This document shows positions 27,098-36,665 of a stretch of 64,000 nt of DNA, piece after piece. Origin of the DNA: Solirubrobacter phytolaccae (GTDB lineage: Bacteria > Actinomycetota > Thermoleophilia > Solirubrobacterales > Solirubrobacteraceae); the NCBI RefSeq assembly GCF_027587195.1, contig NZ_JAPDDP010000033.1, positions 1 through 64,000 on the forward strand, read 5' to 3'. The notes below the pieces were generated by a model. The model had not been told where the DNA came from. It saw only the letters and a list, made by a program, of their open reading frames with translations, and ran no database searches. Numbering within the stretch: position 1 is the stretch's first letter; every line of letters begins with the position of its first letter. The position numbers were made by a program, and so were the translations under genes.

Positions 27098-27466
27098 TCA
27101 GTCGGGGAGCGGCGTCGCGCCCGGGTACCGCGCCACGATCCGCGCCAGCACCTCACGGTCCGAGGAGCGCACGTCCCACGCGTCGCCGCGGATGGACTCG
27201 ATCATGACCCACGGCGCGCCGTCGCCGAGGTCGCCCACGATCCGGCCGCCGATGAGCTGCGTCCCGTCGAGCAGTGGCCACAGCTCGTCCGCGGGCACGG
27301 TCGCCTCGCGTTCGGACAGCTCGTGGAGCCGCTTCGCGTGCTCGCACCCGGTCGCCTCCACCCAGCGGTCCAGCGTCCACGTCGCCCGGCGAGCGTCGTC
27401 GCCGAGGGCGTCGAGGAGGTCGATCGCGTCGACCTCGCGCGCCGAGATCGTCAGCCCCGGCGTCAC
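27098..27466 (-). CDS. Hypothetical protein, 122 aa
   Basis: GTG at 27466, overlapping by 4 nt the stop of an 18-codon reading frame that itself overlaps the rel stop. An acidic helical first half (DAIDLLDALGDDARRATW) is followed by beta-like segments (GGRIVGDLGDGAPWVMIESI). No recognised domain. Translational coupling downstream of rel is suggested by the chain of overlaps. Confidence 0.6.
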   Translation of the reverse strand: MTPGLTISAREVDAIDLLDALGDDARRATWTLDRWVEATGCEHAKRLHELSEREATVPADELWPLLDGTQLIGGRIVGDLGDGAPWVMIESIRGDAWDVRSSDREVLARIVARYPGATPLPD

Positions 27467-27519
27467 CGCACGGTGCCGTCCTGGCCGTACGGAATCGGCT
27501 CGAGGCCGACGAACTTCAT
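27463..27519 (-). CDS. Possible 18-residue coupling peptide
   Basis: MKFVGLEPIPYGQDGTVR, ATG at 27519 overlapping the rel stop (ATGA) and TGA overlapping the GTG of the next gene (GTGA). It could carry ribosomes from rel into the 122-residue gene. Alternatively it is the true N-terminus of that protein separated by a frameshift. Confidence 0.35.
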   Translation of the reverse strand: MKFVGLEPIPYGQDGTVR

Positions 27520-29819
27520 CCGCCGGCGGGGATGACTCGGTAGGCGTCGAAGACGCTGTCGATCGCGCGGAGGCGGTTGATCGCCGCCTTCAGGGCCTGG
27601 GTGTCCCCCACTTCGATGACGAAGCGGTTGCGGGTCATCGGGTGCTGGACGAGGCAGCGGGCCTCGACGATGTTGATGCCGGCCTCGGCGAACGTGCGCG
27701 ACAGGTCCTCGAGCAGGCGGTGGCGGTCCCAGGCGTCGACCTGGATCTCGACCTTGAAGCCCGTCTCGTTCTCGCCGTCCCAGGAGACCGGGACGAAGCG
27801 CTCGGGGTCCTTGCGCAGGGCGGCGACGTTCGGGCAGTCGTCGCGGTGGATCGTGATGCCGCGGCCGAGCGAGACGTAGCCGACGATCGGGTCGCCGCTC
27901 ACGGGGCGACAGCACTTGGCCAGGCGGAGCGGGACGTCCGCCACGCCCTCGACCTGGATGCCGAACTTGGCCGCGTTACCGTCCGGGCGGCGCAGCGCGG
28001 GCGCCTTGCGGCGATCCAGCAGCAGGTCCTCGCCGGCCGTGGGTTCCTCGACGCCCGCCTCGCCCTGCTTGAGGCGCTGCAGGACCTTGTTGACGACGAC
28101 CTTCGGCGAGATCTTCGCGCCGCCGAGGGCGATGTAGAAGTCGTCGGCCTTGCGGAAGCCGAGCTCACGGATGACGTCGGCGAGCAGCGGCGAGCCGGTG
28201 AGCTTCTGCGCGGGCAGGCCCGCCTTGTTCAGGTGCTCCTGCAGCAGCTCGCGGCCGGTGTGCTCGGAGTCGTCGCGCGACTCGGCCTTGAACCAGGCCT
28301 TGATCTTGTTGCGGGCGCGGGTGGTCTTGACCAGCGCGAGCCAGTCGCGCGACGGGCCGCGCTCACGCTTGGACGTGAGGATCTCGACGATGTCGCCGCT
28401 CTGCAGCTCGTAGTGCAGCGGGACGATCTTGCCGTTCACGCGCGCGCCGACGCAGCGGTGGCCGACGTCCGTGTGGATCTCGTAGGCGAAGTCCAGCGGC
28501 GTGGCGCCGATCGCGAGCGACTTGACCTCGCCCTTGGGCGTGAAGACGAAGACCTCGTCCTCGATCAGCTCACCGCGGAGCTGGTCGGTGAACTCGGTCG
28601 GGTCGTCCGGGTCGCCCTGCCAGTCCAGCAGCGACTTCAGCCACTTGAGCTTCTGGTCGGTGGCGTCGATCCGGCCGTTGGTGTTCTCCTTGTAGCGCCA
28701 GTGCGCGGCGACGCCGTACTCGGCCGTCTCGTGCATGTCGCTCGTGCGGATCTGGATCTCCAGCGGGCGGCCCTCAGGCCCGATCACCGTCGTGTGGAGC
28801 GCCTGGTACATGTTGAACTTCGGCATCGCCACCATGTCCTTGAAGCGGCCCGGAAGGGGCTTCCACAGGGAATGGATGACGCCGACGGCGCCGTAGCAGT
28901 CCTTGACGGAGTCCACGATGACGCGCATCGCCGTCAGGTCGTAGATCTCGTTGAACTCGCGACCCTTGCGGGTCATCTTGTTGTAGATCGAGTAGAAGTG
29001 CTTCGCGCGGCCTGAGATCTCGGACTGGATGCCGAGCGCCTCGAGCTCCTTCGCCAGGTAGCCGCCGGCGCGCGCGACGTAGCGCTCGCGCTCCTCGCGC
29101 TGCTGGTTGACCAGGCCCTTGATCTCCTGGTACTTGCGCGGATGGAGCGTCGCGAACGCGAGGTCCTCGAGCTCCCACTTGATCGCGTGGATACCCAGGC
29201 GGTGCGCGAGCGGCGCGTAGATCTCGAGGGTCTCCTTGGCCTTCTCGATCTGCTTCTGCTTGGGCATCGCGCCGAGCGTGCGCATGTTGTGCAGGCGGTC
29301 GGCGAGCTTGATCAGGATGACCCGGATGTCCGTGGCCATCGCGACCATCATCTTGCGGTAGTTCTCGGCCTGCGCCTCGTCGCGCGACTGGAACGTGATG
29401 CCGGTGAGCTTGGTGACGCCGTCGACGAGCGCGGCGACCTCCTCGCCGAACTGCTCGCGGACCTCGTCCAGGCTCGCGGACGTGTCCTCGACCGTGTCGT
29501 GCAGGAGCGCGGCGCACAGCGTCTCGGTGTCCAGCCGCATGCCCGCGCAGATGCGCGCGACGCCGACCGGATGCGTGACGAACTCCTCGCCGGACTGGCG
29601 GCGCTGGTCGGCGTGGTGCTCGCACGCGAACAGGAACGCGGCCAGCACCCGCTGGCGATCGACCGGCGCGGCGACCTCGTCGGCGTGCTCGGAGATGATC
29701 GCGAACAGGTCCTGCAGCAGCTCGTGCTCGAGCGCGGTCAGGTCGTCCGGGATGTCGACGGCGCCGTCGTCCGCGCAGTGGGCGAGGTCGACCGGCTTGT
29801 GCGGAGCGATCGCGACCAC
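27516..29819 (-). CDS. relA: Bifunctional (p)ppGpp synthetase/hydrolase
   Basis: 767 residues, the normal length for the actinobacterial Rel enzyme. The hydrolase HD domain (HPVGVARICAGM, LHDTVEDT) lies at about 60-210 with its metal ligands, followed by the synthetase domain (FYSIYNKMTRKGREFNEIYDLTAMR; GRFKDMVAMPKFNMYQALHT), TGS (VFVFTPKGEVKSLAIGATPLDFAYEIHT, split at residues ~420-480), a helical and zinc-finger-type region with CCRPVSGDPIVG, and a C-terminal ACT domain (WDRHRLLEDLSRTF). The HD motif is intact, so both synthesis and hydrolysis are expected. Start GTG at 29819. Confidence 0.96.
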   Translation of the reverse strand: MVAIAPHKPVDLAHCADDGAVDIPDDLTALEHELLQDLFAIISEHADEVAAPVDRQRVLAAFLFACEHHADQRRQSGEEFVTHPVGVARICAGMRLDTETLCAALLHDTVEDTSASLDEVREQFGEEVAALVDGVTKLTGITFQSRDEAQAENYRKMMVAMATDIRVILIKLADRLHNMRTLGAMPKQKQIEKAKETLEIYAPLAHRLGIHAIKWELEDLAFATLHPRKYQEIKGLVNQQREERERYVARAGGYLAKELEALGIQSEISGRAKHFYSIYNKMTRKGREFNEIYDLTAMRVIVDSVKDCYGAVGVIHSLWKPLPGRFKDMVAMPKFNMYQALHTTVIGPEGRPLEIQIRTSDMHETAEYGVAAHWRYKENTNGRIDATDQKLKWLKSLLDWQGDPDDPTEFTDQLRGELIEDEVFVFTPKGEVKSLAIGATPLDFAYEIHTDVGHRCVGARVNGKIVPLHYELQSGDIVEILTSKRERGPSRDWLALVKTTRARNKIKAWFKAESRDDSEHTGRELLQEHLNKAGLPAQKLTGSPLLADVIRELGFRKADDFYIALGGAKISPKVVVNKVLQRLKQGEAGVEEPTAGEDLLLDRRKAPALRRPDGNAAKFGIQVEGVADVPLRLAKCCRPVSGDPIVGYVSLGRGITIHRDDCPNVAALRKDPERFVPVSWDGENETGFKVEIQVDAWDRHRLLEDLSRTFAEAGINIVEARCLVQHPMTRNRFVIEVGDTQALKAAINRLRAIDSVFDAYRVIPAGG

Positions 29820-29875
29820 GGCCCCGTCCCCGTTCTGGGTCAGGGGACTGGCGCCGTCGATCGAGGCTTCCTCGG

Positions 29876-32347
29876 TCAGGCCGCTTGTCGCCTCATGTTC
29901 GCGCTGGTCAGAAATCGTCTGCCGTCCTCGAGCCGTCGCTGGTAGGCCACGTAGGCGGCCGATCGCTCGAGCGCGGTGCGCTCGGGGTTCTCGGCTGCTT
30001 CGAGGCCTGGCCCTTCACGATCGAGGTTGACGAGCCCCAGCTCGGTGAGGACCCGCACCAGGCGCCCCGCGAGTGCGGCGCTCCGTGGTTGCGGCCCCTC
30101 GCCCCGAAGCAGCTGCTCGACCGCCTCACCGCCGCTCGCCCTGCCTGCGCGCAAGGCGCGGTACACGGCGGTCAGCGGGTCGCGGAGGGCGAAGTCCCAT
30201 TCGTGTATTCGTAGAGCAAAGTCTAGTTCAGGCGTACCCCACGCCAGGTGGGTCCATCCCTCACCGGTGTGGACCGTCGGTCGAGTCGGCGGATCGACCG
30301 CCACCACGTGGACGAACGGCTCGGCCAGCTCGGGCGCATCTTCGAGAGCGCACCAGGAGGTCAGGGCGAAGCCGCCGACCCGCTCCGACAGCGCGCGGGC
30401 CCGCGCCGGAGCGTGCGCGGCGACGGCCAGCACGGGCTCGCCGGAAGCGACGAGATCGCCCAGCAGGCCGGCGATTCCGGTGCCGCGCAGGTCACGCGTG
30501 AGCCGTACCCCGCCGACGTGGGCCGGCGCGGCGAGATCGGCGTGGGCGCGCGCGACGCCGCCGCGCGTCTCCGCGCCACTCCACGCGTCGAGGTCGCGGT
30601 CCAGCTCGCGCCGCCAGCCCGCGTGGAACTCGCCCTCGCCGACCACGTCGATCGCGCCGGGGGCGCAGCGCTGGGCGCGCCGGAGCACGAGCTTGGGCGA
30701 GACGGCGCCGTTCCAGCGGTCGATCTCCAGGCGGACGGCGGCATCCGCGGGCTCGTCGGGCTTCACCGGCAACGTCCCGCCGTTGCCGAACGCGACGCAG
30801 CGCGACTTCGCGCCGCCCGCGCTGAGCGTGAAGCGCACGTGGCGGCCTTCGCTCATCGGCTCGGGGTCGATCAGGTGCGCGGACGGGACGAGCAGCGAGA
30901 CGCCCGGGTTGCCCATGCCGAACGGCGCGAGCTCCTGCAGCTCCTCAGCGAGGTCCAGCGAAAGCGCGTCGCCTTGGGCGACGGCGTCGATCCGCACCTC
31001 CGGGCGCAGATCCTCCTCCGTCAGCATCTCGTTCGCGTAGGCGAGGAAGCTGGCGCGGAACGCGTCGACCTCGTCGCGATGGATCGTCAGGCCCGCGGCG
31101 GCCTTGTGCCCGCCATGGCGCAACAGGTGACGCGCGCTCGCGTTCAGGCCGCCGAGCAGGTCGAAGCGCGGGATCGAACGCCCGGAGCCCGAGCCCTCGT
31201 CCCCTTCGAGCGCGATCAGCACCGCGGGCCGGTGGTGGCGTTCGGCGATCCGCGAGGCGACGATGCCGATGACGCCCGGATGCCAGCCGTCGGCGGCGAG
31301 CACGAGGGCGTTGCCCGCGGGGTGCTCGGCCACGAGGGCCTCGGCCTCGAAGCGGATGCGGGTCTCGACGTCGCGGCGCTCGCTGTTGACGGCGTCCAGC
31401 TCGGCGGCCACGGCGCGGGCGCGCTCCCGGTCGTCCGTGAGCAGGAGCTCCAGGCCGGCGTCGGCGCGGTACAGGCGGCCGGCGGCGTTCAGGCGCGGGC
31501 CGAGGCGAAAGCCGATCGCGCTCTCGTCCAGCCCGCTCGGGTCCACACGGGCGACCTCCATCAGCGCGCGCAGGCCGACCTTGCGCGTACCGGCGATCGC
31601 CTTCAGGCCTTCACGCACCAGCCGGCGGTTCTCACCCTGGAGCGGGACGACGTCGGCGACCGTGGCCAGCGCGACCAGATCCAGGTCCTCGTCGCACAGC
31701 GCCGGGTCCTCCCCGATCGCCGCGACCAGCGCCTGCGCGAGCTTGTACGCGACGCCGGCGGCGCACAGCTCCGGGCACGGGTAGCCGTTGAGCCGCGGGT
31801 GCACGATCGGCGCATCCGGCAGCGCACCGTCCGCGCGCGGCGAGTGGTGGTCGGTGACGATGACGTCCATCCCGAGCGCCTTGGCCGCCGCGACCTCCTC
31901 GACCGCCGTGACCGCGCAGTCGACCGTGATCAGCAGGTTCGTGCCGCGCCCCGCGAGCCGCTCGACCGTGGCGGCCGCGAGCCCGTAGCCGTCGTCGATC
32001 CGCGACGGCAGGTACCAGTCCACGCGCGCCCCGATCGTGCGCAGCGCGCGCACGAGGATCGCGGTCGAGCAGACGCCGTCCACGTCGTAGTCGCCGTGCA
32101 CGGTGATCTGCGACCCGCGCTGCACGTGATCGAGGATCCGCTCGGCCACCTGCGCGAGCCCGGGCCACTCCTCCAGCCCGTGCCGCACGCCCGCGGCCAG
32201 GAACGCCCGCGCGGCCTCGGGCTCCCCCAGCCCGCGCCGCACCAGCACCTGCGCGAGCACATGCGAGCAGCTGAGCTCCGCGGACAGCCGTGAGGCCGCC
32301 GCGAACGCATAGGGAGAGACCGACATCCGCGCGTCCACGATGCCCAC
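29876..32347 (-). CDS. recJ: Single-stranded-DNA exonuclease RecJ, extended
   Basis: 823 residues against about 570 in the E. coli enzyme. The N-terminal DHH phosphoesterase domain has HGDYDVDGVCSTAI, the TVDCAVT strand and VTDHHSP; the DHHA1 domain has GGHKAAAGLTI near residue 405. An OB-like domain follows (about 460-560). The remaining ~260 residues include a Rossmann-like stretch (GIAGLLGDLVASGEPVLAVAAHA) that is not in minimal RecJ. A 5'-3' exonuclease in recombination and mismatch repair, here next to rel. Start GTG at 32347 is weakly supported; ATG at 32326 (MSVSPYAF) is an alternative. Confidence 0.93.
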   Translation of the reverse strand: MGIVDARMSVSPYAFAAASRLSAELSCSHVLAQVLVRRGLGEPEAARAFLAAGVRHGLEEWPGLAQVAERILDHVQRGSQITVHGDYDVDGVCSTAILVRALRTIGARVDWYLPSRIDDGYGLAAATVERLAGRGTNLLITVDCAVTAVEEVAAAKALGMDVIVTDHHSPRADGALPDAPIVHPRLNGYPCPELCAAGVAYKLAQALVAAIGEDPALCDEDLDLVALATVADVVPLQGENRRLVREGLKAIAGTRKVGLRALMEVARVDPSGLDESAIGFRLGPRLNAAGRLYRADAGLELLLTDDRERARAVAAELDAVNSERRDVETRIRFEAEALVAEHPAGNALVLAADGWHPGVIGIVASRIAERHHRPAVLIALEGDEGSGSGRSIPRFDLLGGLNASARHLLRHGGHKAAAGLTIHRDEVDAFRASFLAYANEMLTEEDLRPEVRIDAVAQGDALSLDLAEELQELAPFGMGNPGVSLLVPSAHLIDPEPMSEGRHVRFTLSAGGAKSRCVAFGNGGTLPVKPDEPADAAVRLEIDRWNGAVSPKLVLRRAQRCAPGAIDVVGEGEFHAGWRRELDRDLDAWSGAETRGGVARAHADLAAPAHVGGVRLTRDLRGTGIAGLLGDLVASGEPVLAVAAHAPARARALSERVGGFALTSWCALEDAPELAEPFVHVVAVDPPTRPTVHTGEGWTHLAWGTPELDFALRIHEWDFALRDPLTAVYRALRAGRASGGEAVEQLLRGEGPQPRSAALAGRLVRVLTELGLVNLDREGPGLEAAENPERTALERSAAYVAYQRRLEDGRRFLTSANMRRQAA

Positions 32348-32399
32348 ACGCTAGGTCCGCCCCAGGACGGAACGCCGGTCCCCCTTTATCTTGGGGGTC

Positions 32400-32828
32400 A
32401 TGGACGACGGGGCGATCGCCGCGCTGCGGGACCTGTACAGCGACTTGGAGATCGACGGGCAGGTCCTGGACCTGTGCGGCGGCGGGCAGGCGCACTTCGA
32501 GGTGCCGCCGGACTCGCTCGTCGTGTTCGACGGCGAGGACAAGGCCGAGCTGCCGTACGGTGACGCCGAGTTCGACGACGTGGTCTGCCTGCTCGCCGGT
32601 GTCAAGCAGCCGAAGGAGACGCTGGTCGAGGTGGCGCGCGTGCTCAAGCCCGGCGGGCACTTCGTGTGCTCGTTCGTCGGCGGGGCCGACGACGCCGGGC
32701 GCGTGCGCAAGCTGCGCAAGTACTTCGACGGCTCACCCGCCTTCGCGGGCGCCGAGAGTGACCTGCGGACGTCGCTGACGGGCAGCGGCGACCGGCTGTG
32801 GGCCGTCTGGGCTACCAGACGGCCCTAA
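32400..32828 (+). CDS. Small SAM-dependent methyltransferase-like protein
   Basis: 142 residues, shorter than full class I enzymes. Motif I-like GQVLDLCGGGQAHF (about 20-33), an acidic motif II region (LVVFDGEDKAELPY), EFDDVVCLLAGVKQP and the characteristic RVLKPGGHFVCSFVG segment are all present. The N-terminal helices and the end of the barrel are reduced. ATG at 32400; a TATCTT hexamer ends 7 nt upstream, fitting a leaderless transcript. Substrate unknown. Confidence 0.75.
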   Translation: MDDGAIAALRDLYSDLEIDGQVLDLCGGGQAHFEVPPDSLVVFDGEDKAELPYGDAEFDDVVCLLAGVKQPKETLVEVARVLKPGGHFVCSFVGGADDAGRVRKLRKYFDGSPAFAGAESDLRTSLTGSGDRLWAVWATRRP

Positions 32829-32835
32829 CCAGAGA

Positions 32836-33126
32836 TCAGTGGCTTCCGAAGTGCGCGGGGGTGCCGCCGGCCTCGCGGATCTGCCGCAGGCCGAGCCACC
32901 AGATGAAGCCCATGCCGGCGAGCGCGCCCGGGATGGCCTCGAAGCCGGTGAGCAGGTTCGTGTCGTCCTCGCTCGGGATGCCGAGGTTGATCAGCAGCCC
33001 GAAGACGATCGAGCCGACCAGGGCGCCGCAGAACGCGCCCACGATCCCGCCCCAGAAGTTGTCCGGCAGGAAGACGGTGAAGTGCCAGAGGGCCAGGCCC
33101 ACCATGGTCCAGATGAGCAGAGCCAT
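32836..33126 (-). CDS. Small integral membrane protein
   Basis: 96 residues with three hydrophobic helices (ALLIWTMVGLALWHF, GGIVGAFCGALVGSIVFGLL and ALAGMGFIWWLGL). The Gly-rich central part recalls GlsB/YeaQ/YmgE-type small membrane proteins. The ATG shares bases with the stop of secDF (TGATG), so it is likely made together with the translocase component. Confidence 0.7.
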   Translation of the reverse strand: MALLIWTMVGLALWHFTVFLPDNFWGGIVGAFCGALVGSIVFGLLINLGIPSEDDTNLLTGFEAIPGALAGMGFIWWLGLRQIREAGGTPAHFGSH

Positions 33127-36092
33127 CAGCGCGGCCTCCCGTGACGCTTGTTGCGGGGCTTTCGGTCCTTGGCATCGCCGCCGTCATCCGACGGCGTGTC
33201 CGGTGTGTCCGGCGTCGATGACGACGGGGTCTCAGGCGGCGTGGTCGTGCCGTTGCCCGTCGCACGGGCGCGGGCACGGCGGCCACCGGCGGGCCGGCCA
33301 CTCGCGGCGGTCGCCGCGGCGGCGGGCTGACGCGAGGTCGCCTCGTCGATCCCGAGGTCCTTGACCATCTCCTGGAACTCGGTCGCCGAGACCTCCTGGC
33401 CGGGGGGAGCCGACACGCTGCGGCGCTTGCGCTCCTTGGGCTGGACGTCGATCGGGCCGCCCTGGTCGGCGACCGCGTACGCGGGCACCCGGCCGAGCCG
33501 CTCGAGGATCCGCGCGTGGCGGGCACGGAAGCCCGGCTCGCGCTCCTTCCAGTGCTGGAGCACCGGCGTGGCGATGAAGATCGACGAGTACGTGCCCGAC
33601 GCGATGCCGACGAAGAGCGCGAACGCGAAGTCGCGCAGCGTCTCGCCGCCGAACAGCATCAGCGCGAGGACCGGCAGCAGCGTGCAGAAGGACGTCGCCA
33701 GCGAGCGGACGATGACCTCCGACAGCGAGCGGTTGACGATCTGGGAGAACGCCGCGCTCGGCATGCGAGGCACGTTCTCTCTGATTCGGTCCATCACGAT
33801 GATCGTGTCGTACAAGGAGTAACCCAAGACGGTCAAGAGCGCCGCGACCGTCGACGTCGTCACCTCCCGGCCGACGAGGGCGTAGACGCCCGCCACGATC
33901 AGGATGTCGTGCAACACCGCGATCAGGACCGGCACGGTGAACTTCGGCTCGAAGCGCAACGCGAGGTAGACCGTGATGACGAGCAGCGACGCGATGATCG
34001 CGATCAGCGCGGAGTTCGCGACCGACTCACCGAAGCTCGGGCCGATCGACTCCACGCTCGGTTGCGTGTCCGCCGGGAAGCCGTAGGCCTCCTCGAGGCG
34101 GTTGTTCGCCTCGCCGACGCGGCTCGGGCCGAGCTCCTCGGTGGAGATCTGGACGACGTGGTCGCCGAGACCGCTGCCGCTGAGCGTCTGGATCTTGGCG
34201 TCCGCCAAGCCCATCGGACCGAGCGTGTCACGCACCTGCTCGACGGTTGCCGCCCGCTCCAGCGACGCGGTGATCCGCGTACCGCCGTCGAAGTCGATGC
34301 CGAAGTTGATCCCCTTGCCCGACATGGCGAGCGCGCAGATCAGCAGGATGAGGCCGGACGCGGAGAAGAACCACTTCGCCTTGCCCATGTAGTCGATCTG
34401 GAACTTGTGCTTCTGCTCACCGGCGCCGAGCGCGGCCTTGGAGGCCAGCAGGCGCGTGTTGCGCAGCGAGTACAGGATCGCCTGCGTCGCCAGCACCGCG
34501 GTGAGCAGCGACAGGATGACGCCGAGACCGAGGGTGAAGGCGAAGCCCTGGACGCCCGAGGTCGCGAGGATGAAGAGGATGAACGCGACGAGGAACGTGA
34601 CGATGTTCGCGTCGATGATCGCCGTCAGGCCCTTGCGGTAGCCCGTGACGATCGCCGTGCCGACCGATCTTCCGGCCCGCACCTCCTCTTTGACGCGTTC
34701 GAAGATGACGATGTTCGCGTCTGCGGCGACGCCGAGCGTCAGCACGAGGCCGGCGATGCCCGGCAGCGTCAGCGTGATCGGGATCAGCTTGACGACCGCG
34801 TAGAAGTACAGCGCGTAGATGAGCATCGCGATCGTCGCGATGACGCCCAGCACGCGGTAGAAGATGATCAGGAAGAGGGCGACGATGATGAAGCCCGCGA
34901 TGCCGGCCTTCAGGCCCTGGTCCAGCGCCTGCTTACCCAGGGTCGCGGAGACCTGCGAGCGCGACACCTCGGTGAGCTTGAGCGGCAGGGCGCCGATCTT
35001 GAGGACCGTCGCGAGGTCCTGCGCGGACTTGATCGTGAACGAGCCGGAGATCTGCGCGCCCGTCGAGCCGTCGATGCCGTCCGAGTTCTCGCGCCAGTTG
35101 ATGTACGGCGCGGAGACGAGCTCGTTGTCGAGGGCGATCGCGAAGTGCTGCGAGGTCTGGAGCGGATCGCCGCCGAGGGCGTTGTCCGCACCGCGCTGCG
35201 CGACGCGACGGGTGATGGCCTGGAACGCCTTGCGCCCCTGGTCGGTGAAGTTGAACGTGACGATCGGCTCGTTGCCGATCGACTGGTCGAACGACTGCTC
35301 CGGGTCCTTGATGTCCGTGCCGGAGAGGCCGGGACGATCCTGCAGGACCCACCAGCGGTCGGGGTCCGGATCGTCGGGCTCGGCCTTCTGCTCACGCAGG
35401 ACGAGGACGCCGGCCGGGACCTCGAGGAACTCGGCCTTCGCCTTCTCGGCGGCGGTCAGCGAATCCTCGGCGTCCTTGCGCGACCCGAAGGTCTGCGCCG
35501 CGGTCGGGTTCGTGCCGAACGGCTTCTTCGTCACCTTGTCGAAGACGTACCAGCGCGGCTCGGCGGCCGCCTGCGAGGTGCCACCGGGCGAGTCGTCGGC
35601 GAGCGGGTCAAGACCCTTGCCGACGCCGACGGCCGTGCACTTGGACGCCTGCTCGACGGCCGTGCGGAGACCGCTGATCGGCTGACGCTGGTTGGCGTTC
35701 TGGTCCGGGTCGGTCTTGCAATCCTCGTCAAGGAGGTTCGCTTCCCAGTCGTAGAAGTACAACTGGGCGGTGGAGCCGACCTGGTCGGCGGCGGCTTCGG
35801 CGTCCTCGACGCCCGGCAGGTTGACCTCGATCTGGTCATTGCCGGACTGGAAGAGCTCCGCTTCGGAGACACCGAACTCGTTGACACGCTGCTGCATGAG
35901 GTCCAGCGAGCGCTGCATGGCATCGGGTGTGATCGGCTGCTGAGCCGTCGCCTCCGCCTTGTAGACAAGCTGCACTCCGCCCTGGAGATCCAGGCCGAGA
36001 ACCGTTGGCTTTGTAGCCACAACAGCGATCGAGCCGCCGATGAGGGCAGCCACGAGTAGCAGGACGAATAGGGATCGACGACGTTCAGACAT
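33126..36092 (-). CDS. secDF: SecDF preprotein translocase subunit, single chain
   Basis: 988 residues combining SecD and SecF. The first helix (RRSLFVLLLVAALIGGSIAVV) leads to the SecD mark VLGLDLQGGVQLVY; a large external P1 domain follows to about residue 380 and six helices to about 560. SecF begins near YMGKAKWFFSASGLIL with GINFGIDFDGGTRI and ends its helices near residue 855. A ~130-residue tail is Pro/Thr/Arg-rich and disordered. SecDF uses the proton gradient to pull exported proteins, fitting the many large secreted proteins here. Most actinobacteria have separate secD and secF genes, so the fusion is noteworthy. Confidence 0.95.
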   Translation of the reverse strand: MSERRRSLFVLLLVAALIGGSIAVVATKPTVLGLDLQGGVQLVYKAEATAQQPITPDAMQRSLDLMQQRVNEFGVSEAELFQSGNDQIEVNLPGVEDAEAAADQVGSTAQLYFYDWEANLLDEDCKTDPDQNANQRQPISGLRTAVEQASKCTAVGVGKGLDPLADDSPGGTSQAAAEPRWYVFDKVTKKPFGTNPTAAQTFGSRKDAEDSLTAAEKAKAEFLEVPAGVLVLREQKAEPDDPDPDRWWVLQDRPGLSGTDIKDPEQSFDQSIGNEPIVTFNFTDQGRKAFQAITRRVAQRGADNALGGDPLQTSQHFAIALDNELVSAPYINWRENSDGIDGSTGAQISGSFTIKSAQDLATVLKIGALPLKLTEVSRSQVSATLGKQALDQGLKAGIAGFIIVALFLIIFYRVLGVIATIAMLIYALYFYAVVKLIPITLTLPGIAGLVLTLGVAADANIVIFERVKEEVRAGRSVGTAIVTGYRKGLTAIIDANIVTFLVAFILFILATSGVQGFAFTLGLGVILSLLTAVLATQAILYSLRNTRLLASKAALGAGEQKHKFQIDYMGKAKWFFSASGLILLICALAMSGKGINFGIDFDGGTRITASLERAATVEQVRDTLGPMGLADAKIQTLSGSGLGDHVVQISTEELGPSRVGEANNRLEEAYGFPADTQPSVESIGPSFGESVANSALIAIIASLLVITVYLALRFEPKFTVPVLIAVLHDILIVAGVYALVGREVTTSTVAALLTVLGYSLYDTIIVMDRIRENVPRMPSAAFSQIVNRSLSEVIVRSLATSFCTLLPVLALMLFGGETLRDFAFALFVGIASGTYSSIFIATPVLQHWKEREPGFRARHARILERLGRVPAYAVADQGGPIDVQPKERKRRSVSAPPGQEVSATEFQEMVKDLGIDEATSRQPAAAATAASGRPAGGRRARARATGNGTTTPPETPSSSTPDTPDTPSDDGGDAKDRKPRNKRHGRPR

Positions 36093-36164
36093 GCGAAATC
36101 ACGCGATGAGGGTACTCAGACCTCGGCATAGAGCCGATTGGCGGGACGGATAGGTTTTCTGGCG

Positions 36165-36614
36165 CTACCTGGACGGCGTCAGGACGAGCAGGAGACCACC
36201 GTCATCATCGTAGGCCGGAAAGAGATCGGCCACAGCCTTCGCGGGCAGATCCCCCTCGGCGTTGACGATGACAGGCTTTCCGAGACGGCGTACTCCCCAC
36301 TCCAGGGCCGTCCCGACATGATCCTCGCCTCCATCGAAGTCGAGACCGAGGACATCCTTCACCGGGCGCCCGATGACCTTCTCGTCGGAGAGGCCGGTCA
36401 GCTCGCGAGAGCCACGGCCACAGCCGATGATCCGGCCCTCCTTGTCACAGACGAAGAAGGCGGCGTTGGGCGCCGGGTAATAGTCGTCCAGCAGCTCGAA
36501 CAGGAAGCCGAAACCGCACTTCGAGCACCCTTTGGGCACGTTGCGGAACCCGGACGTACGCTCGTTCGCGGTCGTCCGGTTGCCGCAGTTCGGGCAGATG
36601 AACAGATGAGCCAT
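36165..36614 (-). CDS. Zinc-ribbon PAS-domain protein
   Basis: 149 residues. Cysteines C7/C10 (CPNCG) and C30/C33 (CSKCG) form a zinc ribbon, joined to a PAS fold (about 45-149; NAAFFVCDKEGRIIGCGRGSRELTG then VIGRPVKDVLGLD). No kinase, HTH or other output domain is attached. It may sense a ligand or redox state and pass it to a partner through the ribbon. Between secDF and ruvB on the same strand. Confidence 0.8.
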   Translation of the reverse strand: MAHLFICPNCGNRTTANERTSGFRNVPKGCSKCGFGFLFELLDDYYPAPNAAFFVCDKEGRIIGCGRGSRELTGLSDEKVIGRPVKDVLGLDFDGGEDHVGTALEWGVRRLGKPVIVNAEGDLPAKAVADLFPAYDDDGGLLLVLTPSR

Positions 36615-36665
36615 CAGAATCGTGAGGGTAGTCCCCGGCTTAAACGGACGCTATGGGCCGTTCGG

